From positions 2,170,001-2,234,000 of the forward strand of contig NZ_CP094358.1 in NCBI RefSeq assembly GCF_022807975.1: a stretch of 64,000 nucleotides of DNA, written 5' to 3'. The notes beneath the pieces are model-generated. The model did not search any database and had not been told where the DNA came from. It saw only the letters and a list, made by a program, of their open reading frames with translations. The position numbers were made by a program, and so were the translations under genes. This stretch comes from Abyssalbus ytuae (lineage in GTDB: Bacteria > Bacteroidota > Bacteroidia > Flavobacteriales > Flavobacteriaceae). Of the stretch, positions 36,182 to 45,525 are shown piece after piece. Each line of letters starts with the position of its first letter. Position 1 is the first letter of the stretch.

Positions 36182-36213
36182 TTCTAAAAGTTCTTATTTA
36201 GAATTTTTCTAAA
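36182..36213. promoter_or_regulatory. Candidate operator: three TTCTAAA half-sites between hemA and the regulator
   Basis: TTCTAAA at 36182-36188, its complement TTTAGAA at 36197-36203 and TTCTAAA again at 36207-36213. The last two form a perfect 7-bp inverted repeat with a 3-base spacer. The two direct copies start 25 bases apart. The cluster lies upstream of both divergent genes. Confidence 0.45.
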
Positions 36214-36238
36214 CAAGACCACTAAAATATAAACTCAA

Positions 36239-37126
36239 ATGGAAGAAAAAAATAACGCTCAAGGAACTCTTGAGGAAATCAATTTGGAAGAAGGTTTTAC
36301 TATTTTAAAGATCCAAAATGAAACTTCTGGAAATCAAGTTGTTATAAGAGAAATAAACAGTAGTTATATTCAGTTTCATTTATGTTTAAAGGGGAGTTCA
36401 AAATTTAATTTTAATAATGGGCTTTATTCTTTAAACGTTGATGAAGAAACAACCTTACTGCTGTATAACCCGGAAAGGGATTTGCCTATAAACCTGGAAC
36501 TTGGGCCTAAAACCTGGTTAATATCAATTCTTATTTCTATTAAAAAGTTCCACTCTTTATTTTCAATGGAAGCTGATTATATTCATTTTTTAAGTGAAGA
36601 AAACAGGGGTAAAAAATATTATACAAACACCCCAATTACCCCTGCTATGGCCGTAGTGTTAAGTCAAATAATGAATTATAATCTCAACAGTTCGGTAAAA
36701 ACCCTTTACTTAAAGGGAAAAGCCTATGAGCTTATAAGCTTATATTTTAACAAGCCTGAAGAAGCTGATTTGGAACAATGCCCTTTCCTGCTTGATGAAG
36801 ATAATGTGAGAAGAATTAGAAAGGCAAAAGATATTATAATAGCGCGAATGACCGAACCACCCACTCTGCAGGAACTTGCTGATGAGATCGGGCTTAACCT
36901 GAAAAAGTTAAAAGAAGGATTTAAACAAATTTACGGTGATTCGGTTTATAGCTTTTTGTTTGATTATAAAATGGAGTATGCCCGTAAAATGCTGGATAGC
37001 GGGGAACACAATGTTAATGAGGTAGGCCTGAAAGTGGGGTACAGTACCGCCAGTCATTTTATTTCTGCTTTTAAGAAAAAATACGGGACCACCCCCAAAA
37101 AATACACTTCCGCCCCCAGTAATTAA
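36239..37126 (+). CDS. AraC-family regulator divergent from the hem operon
   Basis: The 295-residue protein has an N-terminal ligand-type domain (about 1-190) and a C-terminal AraC DNA-binding domain: PTLQELADEIGLNLKKLKEG near 210-229 and VNEVGLKVGYSTASHFISAF near 260-279, ending KKYGTTPKKY. It resembles the PchR-like regulators that respond to iron chelates, though that is a resemblance only. Its location opposite hemA makes it a candidate regulator of haem synthesis. A 155-base gap separates it from the ThuA gene. Confidence 0.9.
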   Translation: MEEKNNAQGTLEEINLEEGFTILKIQNETSGNQVVIREINSSYIQFHLCLKGSSKFNFNNGLYSLNVDEETTLLLYNPERDLPINLELGPKTWLISILISIKKFHSLFSMEADYIHFLSEENRGKKYYTNTPITPAMAVVLSQIMNYNLNSSVKTLYLKGKAYELISLYFNKPEEADLEQCPFLLDEDNVRRIRKAKDIIIARMTEPPTLQELADEIGLNLKKLKEGFKQIYGDSVYSFLFDYKMEYARKMLDSGEHNVNEVGLKVGYSTASHFISAFKKKYGTTPKKYTSAPSN

Positions 37127-37281
37127 AGTTGTTTTTTTAATAACAAAAAAGCTTTTAACATATACAAAAAGTTACTTTTAAAATAAAAAACGTATCTTGG
37201 TGAGCAATGCTTGTCTTATTGGACAAAAACAGAAAAATAAAAAATTCTCTAACATTAATATCAACTATAAAATTGTAAAAA

Positions 37282-38007
37282 ATGAAGTATTTTTTGCCCT
37301 TAATATTTTGTGTAGTTTTAATAAGTTGCTCCTCTCCTAACGAAAACGTATTAGTCTTTACAAAAACAGCAGGGTTTAGACATGAATCTATTGAAACAGG
37401 AGTTAAATTGATGAAAGACTTAGGAGCCGAAAACAATTTCACTGTTTATAATACTGAAGATGCTTCGGTATTTCATGCAGACTCACTCGCCAAATTTAAC
37501 CTGGTGATATTTTTAAACACCAGTGGTAATATTCTGAATAAAGAGCAGCAAAATGCATTTAAATCATATATAAATAACGGTGGAAGTTTTATGGGAATAC
37601 ATGGTGCTGCCGATACAGAAAACCGATGGAAATGGTTTACTCAACTATTAGGTGCCAGTTTTGCAAGTCATCCAAAAAATCCAAATGTGAGGCAGGCTAC
37701 TATAAATGTTTTAAGAACAGAACATAACTCATGCAGGCATCTTAATTATGAGTGGGTACGTTATGATGAATGGTATAATTTTTCCCATATTAGCCCAAAT
37801 ATTACAGTTTTAATGAAGCTTGATGAATCTACTTATAAAGGAGGAAGAAATGGCAGGAATCACCCTATTGCATGGTATCAGGAATTTGAAGGCGGACGGT
37901 CATTTTATACAGGTGGAGGACATACGGAACAATGCTATTCTGAAGAAGCTTTTGTTAAACATCTTCTGGGCGGAATAGAGTTTTGTTTAAGAAGGGAATC
38001 TAATTAA
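37282..38007 (+). CDS. ThuA-like domain lipoprotein
   Basis: The 241-residue protein starts with a lipoprotein signal (Cys16 in LISC) and continues as a single ThuA (trehalose-utilisation) glutamine-amidotransferase-like domain: NVLVFTKTAGFRHESIETG near 23-41, FMGIHGAADTE, YTGGGHTEQCY and a final HLLGGIEFCL. ThuA proteins are linked to turnover of keto-sugars or glycosides, but the exact reaction is uncertain. It is followed after 23 bases by an ABC ATPase gene. Confidence 0.88.
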   Translation: MKYFLPLIFCVVLISCSSPNENVLVFTKTAGFRHESIETGVKLMKDLGAENNFTVYNTEDASVFHADSLAKFNLVIFLNTSGNILNKEQQNAFKSYINNGGSFMGIHGAADTENRWKWFTQLLGASFASHPKNPNVRQATINVLRTEHNSCRHLNYEWVRYDEWYNFSHISPNITVLMKLDESTYKGGRNGRNHPIAWYQEFEGGRSFYTGGGHTEQCYSEEAFVKHLLGGIEFCLRRESN

Positions 38008-38030
38008 TAAAGATTACAGAATGTTTTTTA

Positions 38031-39716
38031 ATGACAGAAAAACTTTTATCAATAAAAAATTTGTGTATCAGTTTTAAAACTGATCATGGTTATAATTCTG
38101 TAATTAAAAATATTTCATACAGTTTAGACAAAAACCGGATTGTTGCGATTGTGGGGGAATCCGGCAGCGGTAAATCGGTAAGTTCATTAGCTGTCATGGG
38201 GTTGCTTCCCCAGGCAAAAGTGAAGGTTAAAGGGGAAGTTTTATTTAAAAATAACAATCTTTTAAAAACTACTCAAAAGCAACTTCGAAATATAAGAGGT
38301 AAAAAAATCAGCATGATTTTTCAGGAACCTATGAGTTCTTTAAATCCGTCTTTATCATGCGGATATCAGGTTGTTGAAATAATAAAACAACATCTTGGGT
38401 TGTCTGAAAAAGAAGCAAAAAACGATACCCTGGAATTATTTAGAAAAGTAAAATTACCCCGACCGGAAAAAATTTTTGAAAGTTATCCTCATCAAATAAG
38501 CGGGGGTCAAAAACAGCGGGTTATGATCGCTATGGCAATTGCATGTAAACCGGATATTCTTATTGCCGATGAACCCACAACCGCTTTGGATGTAACCGTT
38601 CAGAAAAAAATAATTTTGCTTTTAAAAGGACTGCAGCAGGAAACCCGGATGAGCATCATTTTTATTTCTCATGATTTGCCCCTGGTGTCGGAAATTGCAG
38701 ATAAAATAATTGTAATGTATAAAGGGAAGATCGTAGAAGAAGGTAATACAGCCGATATTTTTAAGTTTCCAAAACACTCCTATACAAAAGCTTTGCTAAA
38801 TTCCAGGCCTTCTTTAAATAAAAGACTGAAAAAATTACCTACGGTTAATGATTTTTTAGAGAACACATTCAAAGAAGAAGTTGTTACTTTTCAAGAAAGA
38901 AAAGAAAAACATCTTAAAATATATAGCAAACCTCCATTGCTGGAAATAATTAACCTGGAAAAAGAATACTTTTCGAAACCATCAATTTTTAATAAAACAA
39001 CATCTGTTAAAGCAGTTGATGATGTAAGTTTTAAAGTCTATGAAGGAGAAACATTAGGCTTGGTCGGAGAAAGTGGTTGTGGAAAATCCACATTGGGAAA
39101 TGCCATCCTTCAGTTAGACCGAGCAACAGCCGGTAGCGTTTTTTATAAGGGGGTGGATTTAACTAAATTATCTAAAAATGATATAAGGTCATTGCGAAAG
39201 GATATTCAGATAATTTTTCAGGACCCTTATTCATCATTAAATCCAAAAATTTCAATTGGCAAAGCAATTATGGAGCCCATGAAAGTTCATAATTTGTACA
39301 ATAATGAAAAGGAAAGAAAACAAAAAGCAATTGAAATTCTGAACCGTGTGGGGCTGGAAGAAGAATATTTTAACAGATATCCGCATGAGTTTAGCGGGGG
39401 TCAAAGACAGCGTATTGGTATAGCCCGTACTATAGCTTTACAACCCAAACTTATTGTATGCGACGAATCTGTTTCGGCATTAGATATATCTGTTCAGGCC
39501 CAGGTTTTAAACCTGTTAAATGAACTAAAAGAAAGATTTGGCTTTACATATATATTTATTTCGCATGATCTTGCTGTTGTAAAATATATGTCAGATCAGC
39601 TTTTGGTTATGAATAAAGGACAAATTGAAGAAATAGGAGAAGCAGATTCAATATATGCTCATCCTAAAAAGGCCTATACCAAGAAGCTCATTAAGGCTAT
39701 TCCTAAAGAATTTTAA
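38031..39716 (+). CDS. Fused double-ATPase of an oligopeptide/nickel-type ABC importer
   Basis: The 561-residue protein contains two complete ABC modules of the DppD-DppF/YejF type. The first has Walker A GESGSGKSV near 41-49, ISGGQKQR and LIADEPTTALD. The second has Walker A GESGCGKST near 347-355, FSGGQRQR and LIVCDESVSALD. Each ends with a peptide-transporter C-terminal tail (HSYTKALL, KAYTKKLI). It should power uptake of peptides or similar solutes. The permease and binding protein genes are not adjacent, so partners must lie elsewhere. A terminator follows. Confidence 0.93.
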   Translation: MTEKLLSIKNLCISFKTDHGYNSVIKNISYSLDKNRIVAIVGESGSGKSVSSLAVMGLLPQAKVKVKGEVLFKNNNLLKTTQKQLRNIRGKKISMIFQEPMSSLNPSLSCGYQVVEIIKQHLGLSEKEAKNDTLELFRKVKLPRPEKIFESYPHQISGGQKQRVMIAMAIACKPDILIADEPTTALDVTVQKKIILLLKGLQQETRMSIIFISHDLPLVSEIADKIIVMYKGKIVEEGNTADIFKFPKHSYTKALLNSRPSLNKRLKKLPTVNDFLENTFKEEVVTFQERKEKHLKIYSKPPLLEIINLEKEYFSKPSIFNKTTSVKAVDDVSFKVYEGETLGLVGESGCGKSTLGNAILQLDRATAGSVFYKGVDLTKLSKNDIRSLRKDIQIIFQDPYSSLNPKISIGKAIMEPMKVHNLYNNEKERKQKAIEILNRVGLEEEYFNRYPHEFSGGQRQRIGIARTIALQPKLIVCDESVSALDISVQAQVLNLLNELKERFGFTYIFISHDLAVVKYMSDQLLVMNKGQIEEIGEADSIYAHPKKAYTKKLIKAIPKEF

Positions 39717-39733
39717 GTGTTAATCCATAAAAT

Positions 39734-39772
39734 AAAAACCACGCTCCTGAATTTCAAAAGCGTGGTTTTTTT
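39734..39772. terminator. Terminator between the ABC ATPase and the exported M43 protease
   Basis: A 12-bp perfect stem (aaaaaccacgct at 39734-39745, agcgtggttttt at 39759-39770) is flanked by A- and T-runs. It can serve both convergent genes. Confidence 0.85.
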
Positions 39773-39787
39773 ATATTAAATCAATTG

Positions 39788-41971
39788 TTATTCTTTTATA
39801 AAGCGTTTAGTTGCTTTTTTACCATCGGCTTGTAGATTGATCATATAAGTACCTCTGCTTAATTGAGATACATCAATAGCTTTGGTAGAGGTTTCTCCTT
39901 TAGATACTTCCTGTCCAAGCATATTTATAATACTATACGTTATCTTTGAAGCAGTTGTTTTAACATTTATAAAGTTTCCAAAAACAGGATTAGGATACAT
40001 TATAAAAACAGAAGAATTATCTGTCTTTGCAATTACATCAATTGTATCTTGCCTGTTTGCATTCCCCAAACAGAAGTTATCGGATTGGGAAGAGCTAAAC
40101 GACCCCCCGGTCACCAATACAGTACCAGTGTCGGTATTGGTCAGGGTGTAGGACCCGTTTCCATAACTACAGCACATACCATCTCCATAGCTGTCATAGA
40201 ACACCAATGTATAGCAACCATCATCAATACACCCCGTAAGGTTTAAGGTAGAACCATCGGCCTGATCACCATAAGTTCCTCCTGAATAGGCAACAGCCCC
40301 ATTGCTGTCCAATATTTCCCAGCTGGTTTCTTCAGGATAATTATCAAAAGTGATGGAAAGGCTGATGTTGGTACATTCTGTGCCTCCACCTCCGCTACTG
40401 TCGGTTGTTAAGGTAATTGCGTCTATGGCCATATCGCTTGTATAGCTGGAACCTGTTACCCCGTTAAACCTTAGTTTAACTGTATCGCCTAAATAGGCAG
40501 ATAAGTTGACACTGGCAGTAAACCAGCTATCCCCCTGGTTTCCTGTGGTACTCCATAGGGAAGCCCATGTAGATCCGTTATCGATACTTGCTTCCAGGGT
40601 AAGGGTACCCATACTGCTGCCATACATGTGGTAGCTGAACTCAAAAGTTGCCTGAGCAGCGGAAGTTAAATCAAAACAGGGAGAATTTAGAAAGGCTGTT
40701 TTGTTGGGGTATCCGGTACCACTGGTTGATGATTCAATGAACATATAGAAACTTCCGTCGGCACCGGATGAAGGTCCGGTACTGCTGGATGGGGTTCCAC
40801 CTGAATCACGGGTCCAGTCTAAATTATCGTTTGAATCCTGAGTCCATGCCCCAATTCCGCTTTCAAAGGTTTCAGAATAAGGGAAAGTTGAAATTTCACC
40901 GGTACAGTTGGAAGAGGTTTGACAAGGCTCGCATGAACCACCGCAGTCCACACCGGTTTCATCCCCGTTTTGGATACCGTCCGAACAGGTTGGGGTTGAT
41001 CCACCTCCATCACACTTATCGGATAAGGCAAGACTTCTTCTTACTCCTCCTTCTGCCAAAACAGCACGCATTCTGTCTTTTTGTCCCTGGGTGTACAAGT
41101 TCATACATGAATCATCTGAATAATCCATATAATTCTGAACCATATCTACTGATCCACATGAAGAATGACCTGTACTGCATCCATAATTTGCAGCATCTGA
41201 AGTGGGTGTATCACTAACAAAATCATCTACACTACAACCACCATCACCCCATATATGGCGTAAATTGAAATAGTGCCCGACTTCGTGTGTGGTGGTTCTT
41301 CCCAAATCAAAGGGTGAAGACAGATAGAATCCGGATCCTTTGGCAGAACTTCCAAAATACTGAGGGCCCATAACAACTCCGTCGGTTGCCGCACTTCCTC
41401 CGGGAAATTGAGCATAGCCAAGGATTCCTCCTCCTATGTTGCATACCCACATATTCAAATATTGAGAAGTATCCCATGGGTCAACTCCTCCCTGAGCAGA
41501 ACTTTTCATTGCGTCATTAGTTCCCCATGAGGTTGTGGTGGAAGATTTTCTCGTGATTCCGGTAGTAGAATTTCCATTAGGATCCACTGTAGCCAGGCAA
41601 AACTCTATCTCTGTATCAGCAGCCTGAGACCATGTATTGTCTGCATCACTATTTAACCTCCTGAAATCTTCGTTTAATACATCTATTTGAGATTGTATTT
41701 GAGCCGTGCTGATATTTTCCTGAGAGTTACTGTAAATAACATGAACCACAACCGGAATGGTTATTATTGAACCATCAATACGACTTAATTCCCTGTTTTT
41801 AATAGCCTTTTGAGTAAAATTTTCAATTTCTGCCATTCTTTGTTTTAAAGCCGGATTCTTTTTCATCCGTTTTTCCAGGGACTCCATGGAAGCACAATTT
41901 CTTTGTTGTGCTAAAACACTTCCAAAAGCTGCAAAAAGAAAAAATGCAGCAATAGTAATTTTTTTAATCAT
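39788..41971 (-). CDS. Type IX-secreted M43 zinc metalloprotease
   Basis: The 727-residue protein has a signal peptide (1-22), a propeptide-like region and a metzincin catalytic domain with HEVGHYFNLRHIWGD from residue 229 and the Met-turn NYMDYSDDSCMNLYTQGQ. A Cys-rich segment (TPTCSDGIQNGDETGVDCGG near 330) follows. Next come a MAM-like beta-sandwich (FPYSETFESGIGAWTQ to MAIDAITL), a second Cys-containing beta domain and a C-terminal T9SS type A sorting domain ending KRFIKE. It should be exported and released or surface-attached. Residues 326-636 are almost identical to residues 555-865 of the S8 protease upstream. Confidence 0.93.
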   Translation of the reverse strand: MIKKITIAAFFLFAAFGSVLAQQRNCASMESLEKRMKKNPALKQRMAEIENFTQKAIKNRELSRIDGSIITIPVVVHVIYSNSQENISTAQIQSQIDVLNEDFRRLNSDADNTWSQAADTEIEFCLATVDPNGNSTTGITRKSSTTTSWGTNDAMKSSAQGGVDPWDTSQYLNMWVCNIGGGILGYAQFPGGSAATDGVVMGPQYFGSSAKGSGFYLSSPFDLGRTTTHEVGHYFNLRHIWGDGGCSVDDFVSDTPTSDAANYGCSTGHSSCGSVDMVQNYMDYSDDSCMNLYTQGQKDRMRAVLAEGGVRRSLALSDKCDGGGSTPTCSDGIQNGDETGVDCGGSCEPCQTSSNCTGEISTFPYSETFESGIGAWTQDSNDNLDWTRDSGGTPSSSTGPSSGADGSFYMFIESSTSGTGYPNKTAFLNSPCFDLTSAAQATFEFSYHMYGSSMGTLTLEASIDNGSTWASLWSTTGNQGDSWFTASVNLSAYLGDTVKLRFNGVTGSSYTSDMAIDAITLTTDSSGGGGTECTNISLSITFDNYPEETSWEILDSNGAVAYSGGTYGDQADGSTLNLTGCIDDGCYTLVFYDSYGDGMCCSYGNGSYTLTNTDTGTVLVTGGSFSSSQSDNFCLGNANRQDTIDVIAKTDNSSVFIMYPNPVFGNFINVKTTASKITYSIINMLGQEVSKGETSTKAIDVSQLSRGTYMINLQADGKKATKRFIKE
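40064..40996 (-). repeat. Long near-identical repeat, copy A (inside the M43 protease gene)
   Basis: This block aligns without gaps to 42638-43570 (constant offset 2574), with about eight mismatches by eye over 933 bases. It encodes the Cys-rich linker, the MAM-like domain and the next beta domain. Identity drops abruptly at both ends. Confidence 0.92.
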
Positions 41972-42358
41972 TTAGTTAAGGATTTAGGTTTAAAAAATAA
42001 TTTTTAAGCCTATTCTTAGATTTTGAGAGGGAGGGAGTAATAAAACGAGAGGTTACTTCTTTTAAGAAAGTATTAATAAATAAACTTGTAAAATAAAATA
42101 GTAATTCTCTCACTTTTAAGTTTTTAAATTCTGATTTTCAAATCTAAAAAAATAAGTTAAATTTTCATAAAATTTTCTAAATTTTTGTTACAAACATAAA
42201 GTTTTTATCTTTTTTTTGAATTTTATAACAACAAAAGTGCATTAGTCTAAGGATTGTGTATTGTAAATTTTAATCCTGCGGAATTTTTAAAATTCCGCAG
42301 GATAAGAAAAATAATATTTTGAGTTTTTTCAAAAAGTTTTATAAGTAAAACTTTGTAT
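41972..42358. other. Intergenic region between the two exported proteases
   Basis: These 387 bases are very A/T-rich. They hold the terminator of the S8 gene (42273-42303) and must contain the promoter of the M43 gene on the minus strand. I could not identify a convincing TAnnTTTG box there. No coding potential is visible. Confidence 0.5.
42273..42303 (-). terminator. Terminator of the S8 protease gene
   Basis: A 15-bp perfect inverted repeat (42273-42287 and 42289-42303, arm atcctgcggaatttt) has one central base and lies 55 bases past the stop codon. In practice the A/T centre would form the loop. A T-rich stretch follows on the minus strand. Confidence 0.75.
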
Positions 42359-45232
42359 TTACTCTTTAATAAAACGCTTAGACACCGTTTTACTATTTAT
42401 TTGCATATTTATAATATGAAGTCCTTTATTTAAAGTGGAAACATTGATTGATTTATTATTTGTTTCTCCTTCTAAAACTATTTGTCCCAGAGTATTAACA
42501 ATATTGTATTTAACTACAGAAGCAGATGTTTTTAAATTTAAAATATTTCCTTTTACAGGAACAGGATAAACAACAACATCCAATATTTCTTCATTTATAT
42601 CTGAAGCAGTATACATTAAATTACTTTGTGTGGTGTCCCCCAAACAGAAGTTATCGGATTGGGAAGAGCTAAACGACCCCCCGGTCACCAATACAGTACC
42701 AGTGTCGGTATTGGTCAGGGTGTAGGACCCGTTTCCATAATTACAACACATACCATCTCCATAACTGTCATAGAACACCAATGTATAGCAACCATCATCA
42801 ATACACCCGGTAAGGTTTAAGGTAGAACCATCGGCCTGATCACCATAAGTTCCTCCTGAATAGGCAACAGCCCCATTGCTGTCCAATATTTCCCAGCTGG
42901 TTTCTTCAGGATAATTATCAAAAGTGATGGAAAGGCTGATGTTGGTACATTCTGTGCTTCCACCTCCGCTACTGTCGGTTGTTAAGCTAATTGCGTCTAT
43001 GGCCATATCGCTTGTATAGCTGGAACCTGTTACCCCGTTAAACCTTAGTTTAACTGTATCGCCTAAATAGGCAGATAAGTTGACACTGGCAGTAAACCAG
43101 CTATCCCCCTGGTTTCCTGTGGTACTCCATAGGGAAGCCCATGTAGATCCGTTATCGGTACTTGCTTCCAGGGTAAGGGTACCCATACTGCTGCCATACA
43201 TGTGGTAGCTGAACTCAAAAGTTGCCTGAGCAGCGGAAGTTAAATCAAAACAGGGAGAATTTAGAAAGGCTGTTTTGTTGGGGTATCCGGTACCACTGGT
43301 TGATGATTCAATGAACATATAGAAACTTCCGTCGGCACCGGATGAAGGTCCGGTACTGCTGGATGGGGTTCCAGCTGAATCACGGGTCCAGTCTAAATTA
43401 TCGTTTGAATCCTGAGTCCATGCCCCAATTCCGCTTTCAAAGGTTTCAGAATAAGGGAAAGTTGAAATTTCACCGGTACAGTTGGAAGAGGTTTGACAAG
43501 GCTCGCATGAACCACCGCAGTCCACACCGGTTTCATCCCCGTTTTGGATACCGTCCGAACAGGTTGGGGTGGAACCTGAACTGTTTATTCCAGTCACTAT
43601 TAATGTAAAAGCTTGGCTTCCCGTACTGAGAGTTCCTTTATGAGTAACTGTGATGGTATAACTGCCGGAGGCAGCTTCAACATCTACCCTTTCATAGGGA
43701 TCAACATCATTATCTCCTTTTCCGTTGGTAGTTAACCCTGTTAATTTCCAGGGTGTATAAGTGGTTGATCCTTTGGTTACCCTAATATCCAAATCATTCA
43801 CTAAAACGGGAGTAGACGAATTAGTTACTGTAGTAGTTGTGCCTGGTAAATCTGTCCATGAAACAGACGCAATCAAATCGTTAACATTGTCAGAATCTAC
43901 GGTAATCTGATAAGTTTGCCCGTTGGTTAGGGTTAATTCCTGAATTAATGAAGTACTGCCATTATTGGTAATAGACATGGCAGCATTTTTTGAATTTAAC
44001 AGTCCCCAGCCATAAACAGCATCAGGCCCGGCAGGTCCTGCATCGTCAGCAGTATGTAATGCTATTCCTTTTAAAGAGGCGGCTCTTAAAAAAGATCCGT
44101 TTACATTGTTGGCATGTTCCTGAAGTAAAAGTAAAGATCCTGCTACATTTGGAGATGCCATCGAAGTTCCTGTTAAACTATAGTAATCGGCATCATTTCT
44201 ATGAAGAGTAGAAATTACATCTGTTCCGTTGCCGGTAATATCCGGTTTTATACGAAAATCATCAGTAGGTCCTTCACTGCTGCTGCTGTTTATTGTCACC
44301 GAAATAAGATTTCCGCTACTATCAACATTTGCATCCTGTGCATTGGCTACTACCAAATTATTTTTAGATGTAGAGTGGCCGGTTAATTTATCGTAACTTG
44401 AATTACCTCCCAGAGGAGCACCGTTAGCGGTGTTATCATCTCCGTCATTTCCGGCAGCCACTACCATTAAATAATAGGGGGCATTGTACATGAGTTCATC
44501 CCAGTCTCTTGAATCATCAATATAACCACCAAAGTAATAATCGGGTAACCAAGCTTCTCCGGTATCGGGGTCTCTTGTAGCATATCCATAAGAGTGGTTT
44601 GATATTAACATACCGTTATTGGCGGCAGAAGTAGCTTCAGAAATATCGCTGTTCCAGTCATAGCCTATTGCCTGTGCATAGGGAGCCATGCCTTTTGCGT
44701 TTGCCTGAACACCCGATGCTATTATAGTTCCTGTAACATGAGCAGAATGATAATGAACTGTAGTTGTTCCATCTCCCACAGAGAATCTGTTTGTGCCTCC
44801 TGCACCATCATATTCCTGATGAGTTGCCAGGGCCAAACCGCCGTCCCAAATATGAGCAATCATATTCTGGCCGTTAAGGCTTAAGCCCAGGGAACCTCCC
44901 GAGTTTAAATGATTTGTCCTTGTGGAAAAGGATGCGTCTGCATTAAAGGTAGTATAATAAACTGGCCGACCTTCTTCCGATACTTTTTGTAGTTCCAGGT
45001 AAGTGTTGTTTTTACTAATTGTAACCGGCCAGTTATTTATTTTAGCCAATTGAAGGGCTCTTTGTTTTTCATTCCCTTCTTTTTGCTGGAATTTGTTTTT
45101 CAGCTGTAAAATTTGTTGTTTATTATACCGCTCTGTAATAATTTTTTTTTGAGGCCCGGTTTGGGCAAATAAGGACTGAAACAGACCTAACGAACAGACC
45201 AAAAGAAAACTTTTGATGTAGCTTTTTTTCAT
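42359..45232 (-). CDS. Type IX-secreted S8 (subtilisin-like) serine protease
   Basis: The 957-residue protein has a signal peptide (1-24) and a subtilase domain with Asp130 (AHIWDGG), His165 (HSAHVTGTI) and Ser357 (GTSMASPNVAG). A jelly-roll domain of the kind found behind KP43-type subtilases spans about 425-545 and ends YTITVTHKGTL...FTLIVTG. Then come the Cys-rich linker, the MAM-like domain and a second beta domain (555-865) shared with the M43 protease, and a T9SS type A sorting domain ending KRFIKE. It should be an exported protease with add-on binding domains. Confidence 0.94.
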   Translation of the reverse strand: MKKSYIKSFLLVCSLGLFQSLFAQTGPQKKIITERYNKQQILQLKNKFQQKEGNEKQRALQLAKINNWPVTISKNNTYLELQKVSEEGRPVYYTTFNADASFSTRTNHLNSGGSLGLSLNGQNMIAHIWDGGLALATHQEYDGAGGTNRFSVGDGTTTVHYHSAHVTGTIIASGVQANAKGMAPYAQAIGYDWNSDISEATSAANNGMLISNHSYGYATRDPDTGEAWLPDYYFGGYIDDSRDWDELMYNAPYYLMVVAAGNDGDDNTANGAPLGGNSSYDKLTGHSTSKNNLVVANAQDANVDSSGNLISVTINSSSSEGPTDDFRIKPDITGNGTDVISTLHRNDADYYSLTGTSMASPNVAGSLLLLQEHANNVNGSFLRAASLKGIALHTADDAGPAGPDAVYGWGLLNSKNAAMSITNNGSTSLIQELTLTNGQTYQITVDSDNVNDLIASVSWTDLPGTTTTVTNSSTPVLVNDLDIRVTKGSTTYTPWKLTGLTTNGKGDNDVDPYERVDVEAASGSYTITVTHKGTLSTGSQAFTLIVTGINSSGSTPTCSDGIQNGDETGVDCGGSCEPCQTSSNCTGEISTFPYSETFESGIGAWTQDSNDNLDWTRDSAGTPSSSTGPSSGADGSFYMFIESSTSGTGYPNKTAFLNSPCFDLTSAAQATFEFSYHMYGSSMGTLTLEASTDNGSTWASLWSTTGNQGDSWFTASVNLSAYLGDTVKLRFNGVTGSSYTSDMAIDAISLTTDSSGGGSTECTNISLSITFDNYPEETSWEILDSNGAVAYSGGTYGDQADGSTLNLTGCIDDGCYTLVFYDSYGDGMCCNYGNGSYTLTNTDTGTVLVTGGSFSSSQSDNFCLGDTTQSNLMYTASDINEEILDVVVYPVPVKGNILNLKTSASVVKYNIVNTLGQIVLEGETNNKSINVSTLNKGLHIINMQINSKTVSKRFIKE
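42638..43570 (-). repeat. Long near-identical repeat, copy B (inside the S8 protease gene)
   Basis: This is the partner of 40064-40996: same strand, same reading frame, ungapped, about 99 percent identical by eye. Outside these limits the two genes differ fully, except for weak similarity in the sorting domains. Confidence 0.92.
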
Positions 45233-45525
45233 AATTTTTAAAAATTAAATAGTGATAAAAATTAGTTAATCGCCTATTCGTAAGATATTTATGAAGGGAA
45301 TAAGAAAAATGAGAAATCTTTTTAAGGAAGGGAATAAAAGATATAGCTGTAATGCTAAAAAATGGGGCTCTCATTTTTAATGAATTGAATTAATTGTGCT
45401 AAAATTAACAATTATTTAATATAATCCTAATTAAAAATTTAAAATATTGTTAAATGTTATGAATTTTTAAAATTATAGCAATGGATTTTAATTTTATAGA
45501 AAAAATGAGGCATATTTTATAAAAT

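Noticed and set aside
40768-41217. 149-codon open frame antisense to the M43 protease
   Set aside because: It partly repeats in the S8 gene only because the DNA block is duplicated; the composition (Arg/His/Pro-rich) is typical of an antisense shadow.
40064-43570. Long direct repeats that might suggest a mobile element or array
   Set aside because: Both copies are in-frame coding modules of two proteases, there are only two of them, and no transposase or terminal repeats are present.
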